This document shows, one piece after another, positions 26,601 through 37,520 of a stretch of DNA of 64,000 nucleotides (positions are counted from its first letter, which is position 1; every line of letters begins with the position of its first letter). The stretch covers positions 4,908,042 to 4,972,041 of the forward strand of contig JAVDOI010000007.1 in NCBI GenBank assembly GCA_032191485.1, written 5' to 3'. The notes beneath the pieces were generated by a model that did not search any database, was not told the DNA's origin, and saw nothing but the letters and a program-made list of their open reading frames with translations. The DNA comes from Leptoclinus maculatus. Lineage: Eukaryota; Chordata; Actinopteri; Perciformes; Stichaeidae. Position numbers and translations under genes: made by a program.

Positions 26601-28698
26601 GCCCGCCTCCAGCAACGACTCGGCGTTCTCCTCGTTTATGATGACTCTAGATGAATAGGCGAAGTCCAGCAGAAGCTCCAGGACCTGAAGAAGTCAAACC
26701 GTCAGAGGAAAATGTGGTTGTAAAACAAAGGATCATTCCATTTGGGCTATATGGGGGTGCTGAAGGGTCAGATTTTTTACATAGAATTAGGGCTGCAACT
26801 AACGATTATTTTAATAATCGATTAATCTGTCGATTATTTTTACGATTAATCTGTCGATTATTTTTACGATTAATCGATGAATCGGATAAAAAAAAAAAAA
26901 GCATTAATTTCCAACCCTTTATTCAAAAACAGTATGCTTTATGCTTTACATCTGCCAATTATATCGGGTTTTTTTTAAATAAAGTGCACAAAAATATGTA
27001 TTTTTTTGTTTAAAGGGACCTGAGCTGTCAGAACAATAAATCATTTATAAAAAATAAAGAAAAATACAAATCAGAAAACTTAACAGAATTTGTTTGAACG
27101 TCAGAACTTGTTCTCTACACTACACTCACAAACTCACACACGCACACACTCACAAACTCTCACACTCACAGACGCACACACTCATACACACACGCACTCA
27201 AATTCACTTGAAGCTTATTCATTAAATTATTACCATCATTGTAGTAAGTGCAAGTTAAGTTAATTTATACACCACATTTAAACACAGTTTAAGATGACCA
27301 AGTGCTATAAAAATTTTTTTAAAGTACAACACACACAAATATATTTGTCAACAATAACCGATATGGGACAAAGCACAGAATATATATACATGACAACAGA
27401 TTGAAAAATGAATGGGCCAAAAAAGGCGAGTGAATAAAAACGTGTCTTTAGTCTTGTAAACTATACCACCCCTGCTTTACTACTGTTATTAACGAGCTAA
27501 CGCTAACTTGTCAAACTGGATAACGAGTAAACATCAGCACCAGAAGAGCTACTGGAGGGACGTTACGTCCCTGATAGCAGTCGACTCCGGGGCGGCTGAT
27601 CCGCCGTACTGTCGCACTCGGTTCGGCCATGCACGCCGGATACACCCCGCCTACGGATCGCGCACCGTCAAACATCGTTACGGTCTCTCCGGTGGTCTTT
27701 CCTCTACCTCCGCTCTGCTCTGCTCCGCGCTCAACTCAACTTTTTTTTTTATACTCAAACATCTCCGCGACTTATTGAGTGGCGTAATAATCGCGCGACA
27801 CAACGAATCGATAATGAAATTCGTTGCCAACTCTTTTAATAATCGAATTTTATCGATTCGTTGTTGCAGCCCTACATAGAATTGCTTGGTTTTTCCCAGT
27901 AAATCATGATTACACCCTTTTTTGGCATACATAGTGTATTAAGAATACTGTTTGAAAAAAATAAAATGAAAATAAGTCAATAAGTCAATTTTCTTGGACA
28001 GATTCCAATTTTATAAAAGTCTGACCTGCCGATTACGATTTTCTTTCTAAGAACTGTAATTAACAGCAAGGATCCAGACTTTTTTTTTTTTTCAACCAGT
28101 CTGGGAAAATAAATTCAACCATACCGAAGTCAGTGTAAACTATAAAAATTTCTAAATTGTATCCTTTTACTTTGTTATACACATCTATAGTGGTTATTTG
28201 CATAAAACACACAATTCTAATGATTACAAAATAAAAGATTGTGTTTTTTGTCTGAAGCACCCATTACGGTATAACCGTCCTCAGTAAAAGCAGCAGTACC
28301 TCGGGGTGTATACTGTCTCTGAAGTTGACGTCGCTGTCCAGACTTTCTCGGAGCCCTCCGCTGAACATGGCCTCGAAATAACGGCTGCACGCCGCCAAGA
28401 CGGCCCTGCAAGACACAAACACGGTAGGTCAGCGACCAACAGAATCGTCAAGGTCACAGGTCGGGATGGTTGAAATTGAATTGAAAGCCGCACAAATGTC
28501 GTTGCCGCGCGTTTACCTGTGGCATGGGAAAGAGCGATCCCCGGCCCACAGGGTGACGTCGGTGAACAGGCACTGCTTCCTCAGCGTGTTCAGGTGGGTC
28601 AGGACGCTGTCGGGGTGCGATGGCTTGTGGAACAGCGAGATGTTCATGGAGCCCGTGCTGGTGCGGGATTTGCGATTCTCGTGAACGGTCACCGACAT
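20634..28698 (-). CDS. klhl25: klhl25 (ENC2), BTB-BACK-Kelch CUL3 adaptor, ten coding exons
   Basis: In the family, KLHL25 is a substrate adaptor of CUL3 ubiquitin ligases; reported targets of the mammalian protein include 4E-BP1 and ATP-citrate lyase. Coding exons, high to low: 28,698-28,517; 28,405-28,300; 26,684-26,439; 26,110-26,021; 25,910-25,747; 25,043-24,896; 23,420-23,224; 21,627-21,522; 21,293-21,150; 21,020-20,634 (stop TAA). All introns are GT-AG, phases agree, and the joined frame is 589 codons with no stop, the length I recall for human KLHL25. BTB lies at about residues 35-145 (FTDVTLWAGDRSFPCHR near 45-61), BACK at about 150-255, and six Kelch repeats from about 290 to the end (for example RYTAAAVLGSQIFIMGGDTE). 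The start is ATG 28,698 because MSVTVHENRKS is the family N-terminus; an in-frame upstream ATG lies beyond a good splice acceptor. KLHL25 rather than ENC1 is favoured by GVVTSPCARPRKAGHTLLI and KHLPA at the C-terminus. Confidence 0.96.
22200..22400 (+). repeat. Diverged repeat shared with 28,070-28,235
   Basis: Both copies, in introns 7 and 2 of klhl25, share an order of blocks: caaggctccggac / caaggatccagac, actttgttatagtcatctat / actttgttatacacatctat, then acacaattc. No coding frame; class unknown. Confidence 0.5.
24352..24675 (+). pseudogene. LINE reverse-transcriptase fragment (L2/Rex-like)
   Basis: KTEVLVIAPDEVV, NLRNLGVIFDQSVSFDPHVK, FFHLK and, after a one-base deletion near 24,548, KLRSVVSTAELEMIIHAFIS then SRIDYCNSLF. 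This is the conserved thumb region at the C-terminal side of RT in LINE2/CR1-type elements. It lies in klhl25 intron 6, opposite to the gene. Dead 5'-truncated copy. Confidence 0.85.
25249..25517 (+). repeat. 269-bp polypurine tract in klhl25 intron 5
   Basis: All A/G on the + strand except single pyrimidines at 25,362, 25,427 and 25,430, built from gagag, gggaaag and agaggag units. In the klhl25 pre-mRNA it would be a pyrimidine-rich RNA starting about 230 nt after the exon 5 donor and ending about 205 nt before the exon 6 acceptor. Confidence 0.95.
25536..25549 (+). repeat. Solitary hAT terminal motif
   Basis: CAGTGTTTCCCCTA, identical to the 14-bp terminal repeat of the element at 52,610-53,295. 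No partner end was found nearby. Confidence 0.5.
26788..27874. mobile_element. Non-autonomous hAT in klhl25 intron 2
   Basis: Termini TAGGGCTGCAACTAACGATT and, at the other end, ...TTGTTGCAGCCCTA are inverted repeats, flanked by the exact 8-bp duplication catagaat (26,780-26,787 and 27,875-27,882). The 1,087-bp interior has cgattaat-rich subterminal repeats and no transposase domain that I recognise. Confidence 0.93.
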
Positions 28699-28748
28699 GG
28701 CGGCTTCGTGTGGCACCTCCAGGGAGTCGCCCGGGACAATCTCTCCCA
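28699..28748 (-). other. klhl25: klhl25 5' UTR part of first coding exon
   Basis: On the minus strand a branch-like cttaac, a T-rich tract and CCATGGAGCAG precede 28,748, giving a convincing 3' splice site 50 nt before the ATG. This implies at least one non-coding upstream exon. Confidence 0.6.
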
Positions 28749-30795
28749 CTGCTCCATGGCGACAAAAACGGAAAAAAGTTAAGTCACGCTGCTGGATCAA
28801 CGGCGATTACATGAATACGTGTATACATTTCAGAAGAGGGCAGCAAAGCACGGCACATTAATTAGCATCATTAAACCTGGAAATGAGAGGGCGTAAACAC
28901 CACCGTGACACAAAAAAAACAGTTAAAGAAACTGAGCGAGTAGACTTTATCCTGTACCTCTTTGTGAGAGACTACATGTAATCTACACCCTCAAAATCTG
29001 GTTTAATTCTCTCTCAGAATGGAGGTTCCACGGGCTATACATACGTTTTTAAGCTATTCGCATTTCTACAACCTCTACTTACAGCCCCTCCTCTCCACTC
29101 CTCTGCTGTTTAGCAGCCTGCAGTTCAGTCCAACTTTTACTGAATTTTTGTCACACGATCCTTGGTCTCAGTCAAATCAATCATGGCTTCCTAGTAGCGC
29201 TGAGGATCGCAGAATTTAATGTTCTTTACAGCATCTGGTTAGAGTAAATGGTTTATTTGGGCGGAATTTTAAATGAGGCATGTAGACTTAAATTATTTGA
29301 TGAAATACCACAATTTTAAGTTTAGTTTCGGTTGCGTTTTTTGAGGTCAGCTTTCTGTTCGAGGACCGTCTGACGATTATGACAGTTTTTACAGCTTCTG
29401 GGGTTCAGCGGGTTGAAGACCAGAGTAGCCATGTTGATAAAACACACATTTTTAATCCTAAATCAGAGAGGGCTGGAACTATGCATCAGCTGTTTTCTGT
29501 TGACATCACATTAACTGCTGATTCACAAATGTCTCCAAAACCTACATGTAGGTAATTCAATGGCATTTGTAGGCAGCAAACTGTTACACCACCGAATTCA
29601 ACAGGGATTGATAATTAAAGCGCTGCGACCAAAAATATGCACAGACAGCATGCTTTGTGGCTGAATAAATTTGTTTACTGAGAAAGTTGACCGTGAATGT
29701 GGACAAGTAGTCGCTTGTTTTCCGATGGAGGACAAAGCCCGTACCTCTAGTTGTGTAAAAATGACCTCTGAAGTTTAGCTGAAAGCTAATACGAGGCTTC
29801 GACAGTCTCAAGTGGATAAATCTTCCAAAGTTATCCTTTGAAGTACAAAATTCTTTTTGTTTAACCATCTCAGTAAGCAAACACTGTCTGTGTAATGGAG
29901 GAATAATCACAGCAACTGATTCAGCTTCATCAGTGTACATGTGAAAACAATTCAGTTTTTAAATTGTCCAAATAATATCTGTTGACAGTCCTGCCAGTGG
30001 AACCCAGCCGGCAAGAGGTCGGCTTCTAGTAAAAAATGTAAACGTATCCTTTAAAAAAAATATATAAGTCTACAGGCTAAATGAATACCAATACTTAACA
30101 TCAGGTTGCGTTGTTCATTACAACCCACAACGCATAAGTCCTGGAAGTCCCAAAACCAGTTTGAAATCTCCATCCCTATTGCAGCATCCCCATCAGATTC
30201 CTTCATCAACATACTCAGATGTTTCACTCGTCTCAGCCCTGCTGCTCATTATTCCATTCGTTCAACTGTGGTCTCTTCTTTTACTGATAATGAAAGTCAT
30301 CAACAAAATAAAGGCAATCCGATAAATAAACAGACAAATATCAAGACGACAGTTAAATCAGACCATAGCGACTGAAGTTAAGCAGCATCATCTCACATCC
30401 ACTCTGAAAGAAACTACAGGAGCACAGCTGGACGTCTTCACAGGCAGATGGACGCGTGCAGACTTTAACAACACTCGGCAGATGAGAAGGAATGCTGTGT
30501 CCTCACCCTCAACGCTGCTTTTGTGTAGTGCGTGTGTGTGTGCGCGTCCATCTACATTTGCTGACATGCAGTTTCTGACCGGGGCCACAACAGATCAGTC
30601 ACGGGGTGTTTTCGTGTTTCATGGATCACAGTGCGGGGCTCGACGAACAAAGAGGTGAGAAGCACACCGGGGGAGTCACAAGAACAGATCAGGGATGTTA
30701 CGATACCGTTTTTGAACAGATATAAAGCAGTGGTGTGTTCATGTGAACGGAGCAGGTTAAAAGCATTTAACGGTGAAAGTCATGGCAAGCGGAGG
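28749..30795. other. Upstream of klhl25 coding exons, no gene recognised
   Basis: No conserved exon. A 118-codon minus-strand frame at 29,940-29,584 has no recognisable domain. This stretch would be the first intron if klhl25 is transcribed from further upstream. Confidence 0.5.
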
Positions 30796-31770
30796 AACTT
30801 GAGAAGGCCCCGGCGTCATTTAAGTCGCAAGTTTGGGAGCATTCGGTCTTCACTGTAACTTATGATGACGGACAAGGGTGGTGGACAAAACCGTTACGTA
30901 TGTAGGCGTTGTTTAAAGAGAAAGACATACGACAACGGCCATACATCGGGCATGTCCACACATATGAAGAGCCACCATCCCGTCTGTCAGCAAGGGGGAC
31001 ACTCCGTTGTGGAAAACAAAGGATTTCAAAATCTGGTTAAAGTGCTTGAGCCACGCTACGAAATCCACTCATGCACCTACTTCAGTATGAAGATCGTTCC
31101 AGGCCTCTCTGAAGAGGAAAAGAGTGACCGCTCACTTCATCACGGTGGAGTGGGAGATTCATAGTCCGGTGCTGCAGACTGTGAGAGTCACACAGACACA
31201 CACCTGGCGCAGGTGCTGACAGAAGCAGTAGAGTGGAAGCTAGACAGGCCCAATAGCAATATCCCAGTCACCACAGAAAGGTCTACCCTCTCCCCAGACA
31301 ATGTAGATATTCTCGTCTTTTTGAAAAAAAAATTAAAGTTGTAGACCATTTCACAGTAATGGTAAGCATTATTGCAGTGTATAGAAGACCCAAGTTGTTG
31401 CCGAGCAGTTCAGTTCAGTTGAAACAGTGTAAGCTAGCTCACTGGCTGTTTCTTTCTTTCAATATTGATCAAAGGACGAGGGCATCAACATACCTCATGT
31501 TGCACTTAAACTTAACAGAATTGAGTATTCTTGAATGTTTTATTTTTATTTCATTTCATTTCAAATTGGACATCTTCAATATTTTTGTTTTTATGTAAGA
31601 CTATAGCCCAAAGTTCTTTGCTTTGTGTTCTTAAAGTTCTTTAATTAATAAATGGAAAGCAAAGTTATATTGGTCCCCTTTTCTTTGCTGATCCGAAAAA
31701 TGATCCGAACCGTGACTCTAGAACCGTGATCCGAACCGATCCGATCTGTGAGGTTTGTGATCCGTTACAC
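30796..31770 (+). mobile_element. BED-finger hAT relic, copy A
   Basis: Homologous to 55,615-56,650 and to the final bases of the 55,534-57,431 element. The right end has repeated gatccgaacc / aaccgtgatccg subterminal motifs and stops at gtgatccgttacac, lacking the last bases of the terminal repeat. The left end is not conserved with the other copy. Confidence 0.8.
30862..31164 (+). pseudogene. hAT (ZBED-like) transposase N-terminal fragment
   Basis: An open frame of 100 codons with a BED-type zinc finger (YVCRRCLKRK, then HTSGMSTHMKSHHP: CX2C plus a C-terminal His pair) and then VVENKGFQNLVKVLEPRYEI, a conserved hAT motif that normally lies far downstream of the finger. The joint between them is an internal deletion. 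The frame ends soon after, so no active transposase is encoded. Confidence 0.8.
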
Positions 31771-33079
31771 GCACGCTCTGATTATCGTATAGAGAACCTT
31801 TAACGCTTGGCTGCACTGTATTGTCCCCATAACGTGTTTCATCACACTGAATAATCTTGACCATGGTAGTCAGACACTGTCCAACGGGACAAACAATCCT
31901 CAAAAGCACAGAAACATTACCTAGTGATTGTGCGTCTGATGTAAATGGAAACATTGCAGCTCAATGACCAATCTCTACTGGGCCGTCAATGACCATTCGC
32001 TCATAGCCTTCATGTGATAACTTGCCATTGGTCAGCACAATGCAGGTAAACAAAACAGATGTTTAAGGGCAAACCATCTGAAGGAAAGACAGATAACATT
32101 AGAGACTTTGGCCGCGGTTACAATTGTCTTTTCAATGCTTTTCAACTTCTGTCATCCGATCACATCAGGACGCATCAACTGTCCAGTCTGTACGCTTTCG
32201 AAACCGGGATCTTGCTCGCATCGGGATCCGATCAGCGTGCCGAGGTGGGCTGGCTGGCATCGATATCGGATCTCAGCGAGGTGTGGACAGCAATGTGGAC
32301 ACAATCAGGACAACTTATCACAAGTCTCCATCATCCCAAAGGGAAGTCACTGCTCATAAAAACACAGCATTTCCCGATATTGCTGCTTTAAGATAAGAGC
32401 TTTAAAACAACAATAACAAGAAATTATGGCATGGAATTGGAAAGACATGCGTAACCACGGCCCTTGTTGCACCGGCAAACTGGCTGACGAAGCATGGATG
32501 GGACTCATGGAGGGGGGGGGGGTGGGGGGGGGCGCAGGCAGAGATGACTACACCAAAGGGACATAAAAAAAAGGGGGGGGGGGGGTTTGCAGGGCTTCAT
32601 TCCACTTGCAGGCTAACTTACGGTGACAGAGGTTGCTGACCCAGGCACAGGCACTGACGGTCAGGAGGTGGGGGGGGCTCTGCATCCCCAGGACTGCTAC
32701 ACGGGACCAGTGAACACAAAGAGATTTAGGGAGGATGCACCGCCACTGTATGTATCGACAAATATAAAGTAGTGAGTGGGTGTGCCACATCGACCACCTC
32801 TGCGTCAGCAGAACTGTTTCGGTGCCGCTGGATCAAAGTCAACATCACAAGTCATACAGAACAGATTGTCAAATGTGGAAAATATTTTTCTCAACTCTAA
32901 AAGCAGCTTGAAGGAAATTTGAACCCACATTTAGAAGTGAACTAGAGATGACATTGGCCCCATTCTTCATATTCCTGAATCCTTGTTGGTAAAAATATCA
33001 ACACTTGTATTATGATCTCTGCATCCTAGGGCCATAGCCCCCATCTTCCTCTACTGACACTCACATACACACACTCACA

Positions 33080-33115
<36 letters not shown>

Positions 33116-33270
33116 ATCCTGTCTTGCAGCAGCACAGCTCGCCAGTGGAATATCAACAGAGCTGCTGAATAGACTGAGGCCTTGCAAAGAGGCTGGTAGT
33201 CAGTAGGCCTGAGCTTGTTTTCCCAGACAGCATAGCTGCACCACTGGACTTGTTGCCCGTGGCCACTCAG

Positions 33271-33345
<75 letters not shown>

Positions 33346-36300
33346 GTGTCTGTGTCTGAGTAAAGGAGCAAGTGTGCAGACGGTTCTTTAACAAAAGGCC
33401 AATTTCTGGAGAAGTCTTTTTAACTCTTTCCAGTTATACCATATAAAAACAAAAAAAACAATTCTAAGACCTGTAGAAGTAATTAATGTATTCAAGTTGC
33501 ATTGAACGATATAATGGATGGTGGGGCTGCAGGATTGATCATTAAAAGATTCCAAAAACGATTCTGCTATATTTGCTCTGAAGAGCTGCATACTTAAAAT
33601 GAGTATTTCTCCAAACACTCAACCGTACGTTAGCTCTACCAAAGATATTATTAGTCTCTCGAGGTTATCTTAAAGTGACAGACCGAAGCAAACCCCCAGC
33701 AACCCCTATTCACGTAATCAAGCTGCAGTATGCTGAAGACCATTCTCTGAGCACTGAACCCACTGAATTACAAACTTGGACACTAACGCCAGGAGCAAAG
33801 GTCAAGCCGAGTGTACCAAAATTTAACCTATGTGATCATGGAGTGCTGTAGGTGCAGGACCGATGGATCTGATTGTTCATAGCCGTGATATAATCCCCAC
33901 ATACCACTGCTGTGATGTCTAATTCCTTTGCACTTGGAGTTTCGCTCCACGTCAGAGAAAAAAGCATTATAGACTAATGTGTTGTCATTGTTGTAGGGTT
34001 AGGCCATACAAGCAGTTATCAAAGTCATCCTCCTGACGCTGGTCATTTTCTCAGTGGCCGCACAATAAATGGCAACATACAAATTATGTATATAGACACA
34101 CAAATAACAAAATCAATCAAATGCCTACTGAGCATAGATTTGTGGATCTGCTCCGCACTTCCACACTTTGAAATCCGATTATAAAAAGGCCAGAAAGTCC
34201 GGACTCAGACACATCGTAGACATCCGATTGGAACCACATTTCAAACCACCTTTGGATAAGATTTGCAAAAAAAAAATATTGCATTTCATTTGACTTTTTG
34301 CTGACCAGACTTCCTAAATGTATCTATTTACCGGAAAACTAATTTGAGCTGGCAGTCGGAACAAGGCCTTTAATGTCCAACACAACCGGGTCCAGATTCC
34401 TGTTGCTGTTCGTGTTGCTGCTGTGAGCTTTTGTGCAATTATAAAAAAAAGAAAATATTTTTTAAATGTCATACACGTGTGCATGCTCCAATGTGACAGA
34501 ACGAAACACGACATTTATTCAATGTCTTAAGGGCAACACAAATCTAAAGTCTCTTTTTTCACGAATCTAGGTTGAGTTTTCAAAAGCACAATTCTTCAAA
34601 ATGTAACTATGAGAAATCCAAGCAGAGCGTTTGTGCAGTAAATTCAACTCCATGATGTGCCCCCCCTCTCTCTCTATTGTACAGAAGGATGAACACTTTT
34701 CTTTCTCCGTTTACTTTCCTGCCTGCCTCTCAGTCGTCTCTGTGCATCATCTAAAGATTTGTTTTTTGCAACCCTTTCCATTTAGCTAGAAATAGCTGCA
34801 GGAAGGGAAGTTAAGAAGACGAGGAGGCTGCCTGCCAACACTCCATTGTTGAGTGAGAGGAAAGACGCAGGTCAGGCTCTCTCGCTCTGTGACACTAATG
34901 TCATAAAGTAACGGCTCTCAGAGGTTGGGACATGAATTCATCAAATGAATAATCCAATGCGCCTCAAGTCTGATGCTTTGCCACGGTATGGCCTCAGCGC
35001 CCAGTGACCAACGGCTGTAGGACCGGCAGTACAATAAGAGATGACAGGAGATCTCAAGAATTTGTACTTAACACACAGACTCTCACACACACACACCAAC
35101 TGCCGGACAGTATTTTTTTGCCTGTAAATGTACCGAGAAGACAACATTGTGGTACAATGAGCTGTGAATTAAAATGTCCAATAATAAAGAATAAATAAAC
35201 AATGCTCAAATAAGTAAAATAAATAGAGCTTCATCCAAACAGAGCACGTGAATTCATTATAAATAATTTAGTTATTTCATCAACCTTTGAGGATGAAATG
35301 GAATATGTTCATGGAGACCACACCATGGCACTGAGACGCTGTAAGTAAACATCACCCAGAGAGGGTGTGCGCGTGTCAACGCACTCTTGTATTTTGAAGT
35401 GTGCACGAGCCATGTCAGGCCCGCTTCAATCATTTAAATCGTTAAATGATTGGCCGCGTGATCAGAGAATAACGTGAACTCGCAAAGACCAGGAAATGTT
35501 ACTAAGAAACGGGTGAAAACAAAGGGTGACCCTCTGCTTTGACTGACAGCTAAACCTGATAATGACACTTCCCTGACACCACGGCTTTAACTCGTTATAC
35601 GATTAAATAGGTTTCTACAAGACGCTCTAAATTCTTAACAATTTCCCGGTGATTGGAAAATGTTCTCGCAGTTAGCTTCCGAGCTAATAACCGAAAAACT
35701 CGGTCATTCGATCAGCGACACCAGCGTGTGATTCTGGCTAGCTGCTAACTGACCATGTGATCAATTAATACACGTTATACGGCGTTGCCTTATAGATATG
35801 TCTTTCTAAATCTTTACAATTTTGAACATAACAAACAAGTTGGGCAGTGACGTTACAGTAGCACGAGGTAGCGATAGCTCTGCTGTGAAACCAACTTCAG
35901 TGTTGTTGATAGCCAAACCTTTCAACTTAACTCACGTTAACGTTACTAGTCTCACAACTACCTGGTTAAAAGTCACACTTTTGGCACGTGCCGACGAAAC
36001 AAAGACTTTATTCTCTAACGAGTTAACGCTCGAAGTGGACGTTAACTGATAAAAACACCAACGTTGAGTGAGCTAATTTCTCTTGACAACGACATAGTTG
36101 AGATAGCTAACGTTATACTACGAGTCCACTTAACTCAGTGTCCGCGTCTGACTGCTCGCGTGGGAACTACAAACAAAGATGGTTGTTTTACTCACAGTTA
36201 TAATACTTTTAGATGTAGGGTTAAGTCCACAGAGCGTATACCGTCGGCTTCGTTGATAAAAACATTATATTTATGTGACAATCGCTGAAGTATGTCTTGC

Positions 36301-36370
36301 CGTCTTTAGCCGTCTCTGCCTGTCTGACTGGTTTTGGGAGAAAACAAAAACCCTCAATACTGCACTAACA
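31771..36370. other. Intergenic, no gene recognised
   Basis: Includes poly-G runs near 32,512-32,530 and 32,573-32,583, a CT/CA mixed tract near 33,083-33,115, and a region near 35,800-36,130 rich in cgttaac and ctaacg motifs. The 110-codon + frame at 32,059-32,391 has no recognisable domain. Confidence 0.5.
33273..33350. repeat. (GT)n microsatellite
   Basis: About 35 GT units with a single cgt interruption near the end. Confidence 0.95.
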
Positions 36371-36377
36371 TCAACAA

Positions 36378-36622
36378 CCAATGACTTTTGATTGAATCGT
36401 GACTGACGTCTTTTTTTAGCCAATCTCCAGTCTCAGCTCCGCTGCAGGCTGGTCTCTTATCCAATCAGCGCGAGAGTACGCGGGACTTCACACTCTTTGC
36501 CGAAGACAATTAACATTTGTGTAGACCAATCCTCGCGACTCACTTTATGCAAAACCGAAGCTACGACCAATAAAATGCGTCACCTAAAAGTAGGCGGTAT
36601 TTCAACAGCCGTATCAACCAAT
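36378..36622. promoter_or_regulatory. CCAAT-box cluster, candidate promoter
   Basis: Six CCAAT pentamers on the same strand at 36,378, 36,420, 36,461, 36,526, 36,567 and 36,618, spaced 41-65 bp. A TGACGTC half-CRE lies at 36,404, and a YY1-like aatggcggc at 36,646. CCAAT arrays with such spacing are typical NF-Y promoters. On the minus side, a possible exon ends at an ATAACT|GTGAGT donor near 36,196, about 7.5 kb upstream of the klhl25 ATG. Assignment to klhl25 is inference. Confidence 0.45.
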
Positions 36623-36992
36623 AAGCTAAACGGGTTGGTAATATTAATGGCGGCAGCAAAACAATAGCACGTTGCTGCGGAGTACAGATTTTTTAAATAT
36701 ATATTAATACTAATAATACAACTAAAAAGACTATAAGGTAATGAAGAAGAACCACCCACCCCCCCAGATGTGAGAGTAAAATATTGGGTTTACATTACTT
36801 ATGTAAGGTGTCATTCCTTTGTTGATGATAAAGTGCCAGGCAATATCTGTTTTCCCCTTTCTTTGCTCTTTAAAGCATACATCAACATTGCCCTCTGGTG
36901 TATTAAAAGCAAATGTACAACGTTTTACTTTGCAGCAATAATAAATAATAGATCAAATAAGGTGACTGTCAGGTCTGCAGAAAAAAATCATT

Positions 36993-37520
36993 GGTGCCAG
37001 CCTGCCCTCCATCCTGGACTTGTACACCTCCAGAGTCAGGAAACGGGCAGGAAAGATCACTGCAGACCCTTCACACCCTGGACACAACCTGTTCCAACTC
37101 CTCCCCTCTGGTAGGCGCTACAGAGCACTGTACGCCAAAACCACCAGACACAGGAACAGCTTCTTTCCACTGGCCGTCACTCTGATGAACAATTAACCAG
37201 ACATACTGCACTACTACCTCTGTTTGCACTATTACCACCACTTGCACTATCACCTCAATTCCTTTGCCATTGTTGTTTATAGGTTTATGTTTATATATAC
37301 ATATATATATATACTTTTTGGGATATATATGTATACTTACAGTATATTTTACATAGTTGTTTATACCTACATCTGTTCTACTTTTTTTGTTGCCCTTGTT
37401 TCAGTTTTTATATATATATTTTTTTCTTGTTTATTGTAAACTTGTGTATGTACATTGAGAGCGAAGTGGAAACCGGAGTCAAATTCCATGTATGCGTACG
37501 CCAATAAAGCTGATCCTGAT
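36993..37520 (+). mobile_element. LINE 3' end (C-terminal ORF2 plus tail)
   Basis: 36,993-37,196 encodes a 67-residue C-terminal piece (GASLPSILDLYTSRVRKR, SGRRYRALYAKTTRHRNSFF, ending in a TAA), which I recognise as the end of a fish LINE ORF2. AT-rich 3' sequence and a terminus near gccaataaagctgatcctga follow. A 5'-truncated insertion, the usual outcome of target-primed reverse transcription. Confidence 0.8.

Noticed and set aside
28217..28814. Alternative-frame proteins over klhl25 exons 1 and 2
   Set aside because: The family frame and matching splice phases explain the sequence; the others are shadows.
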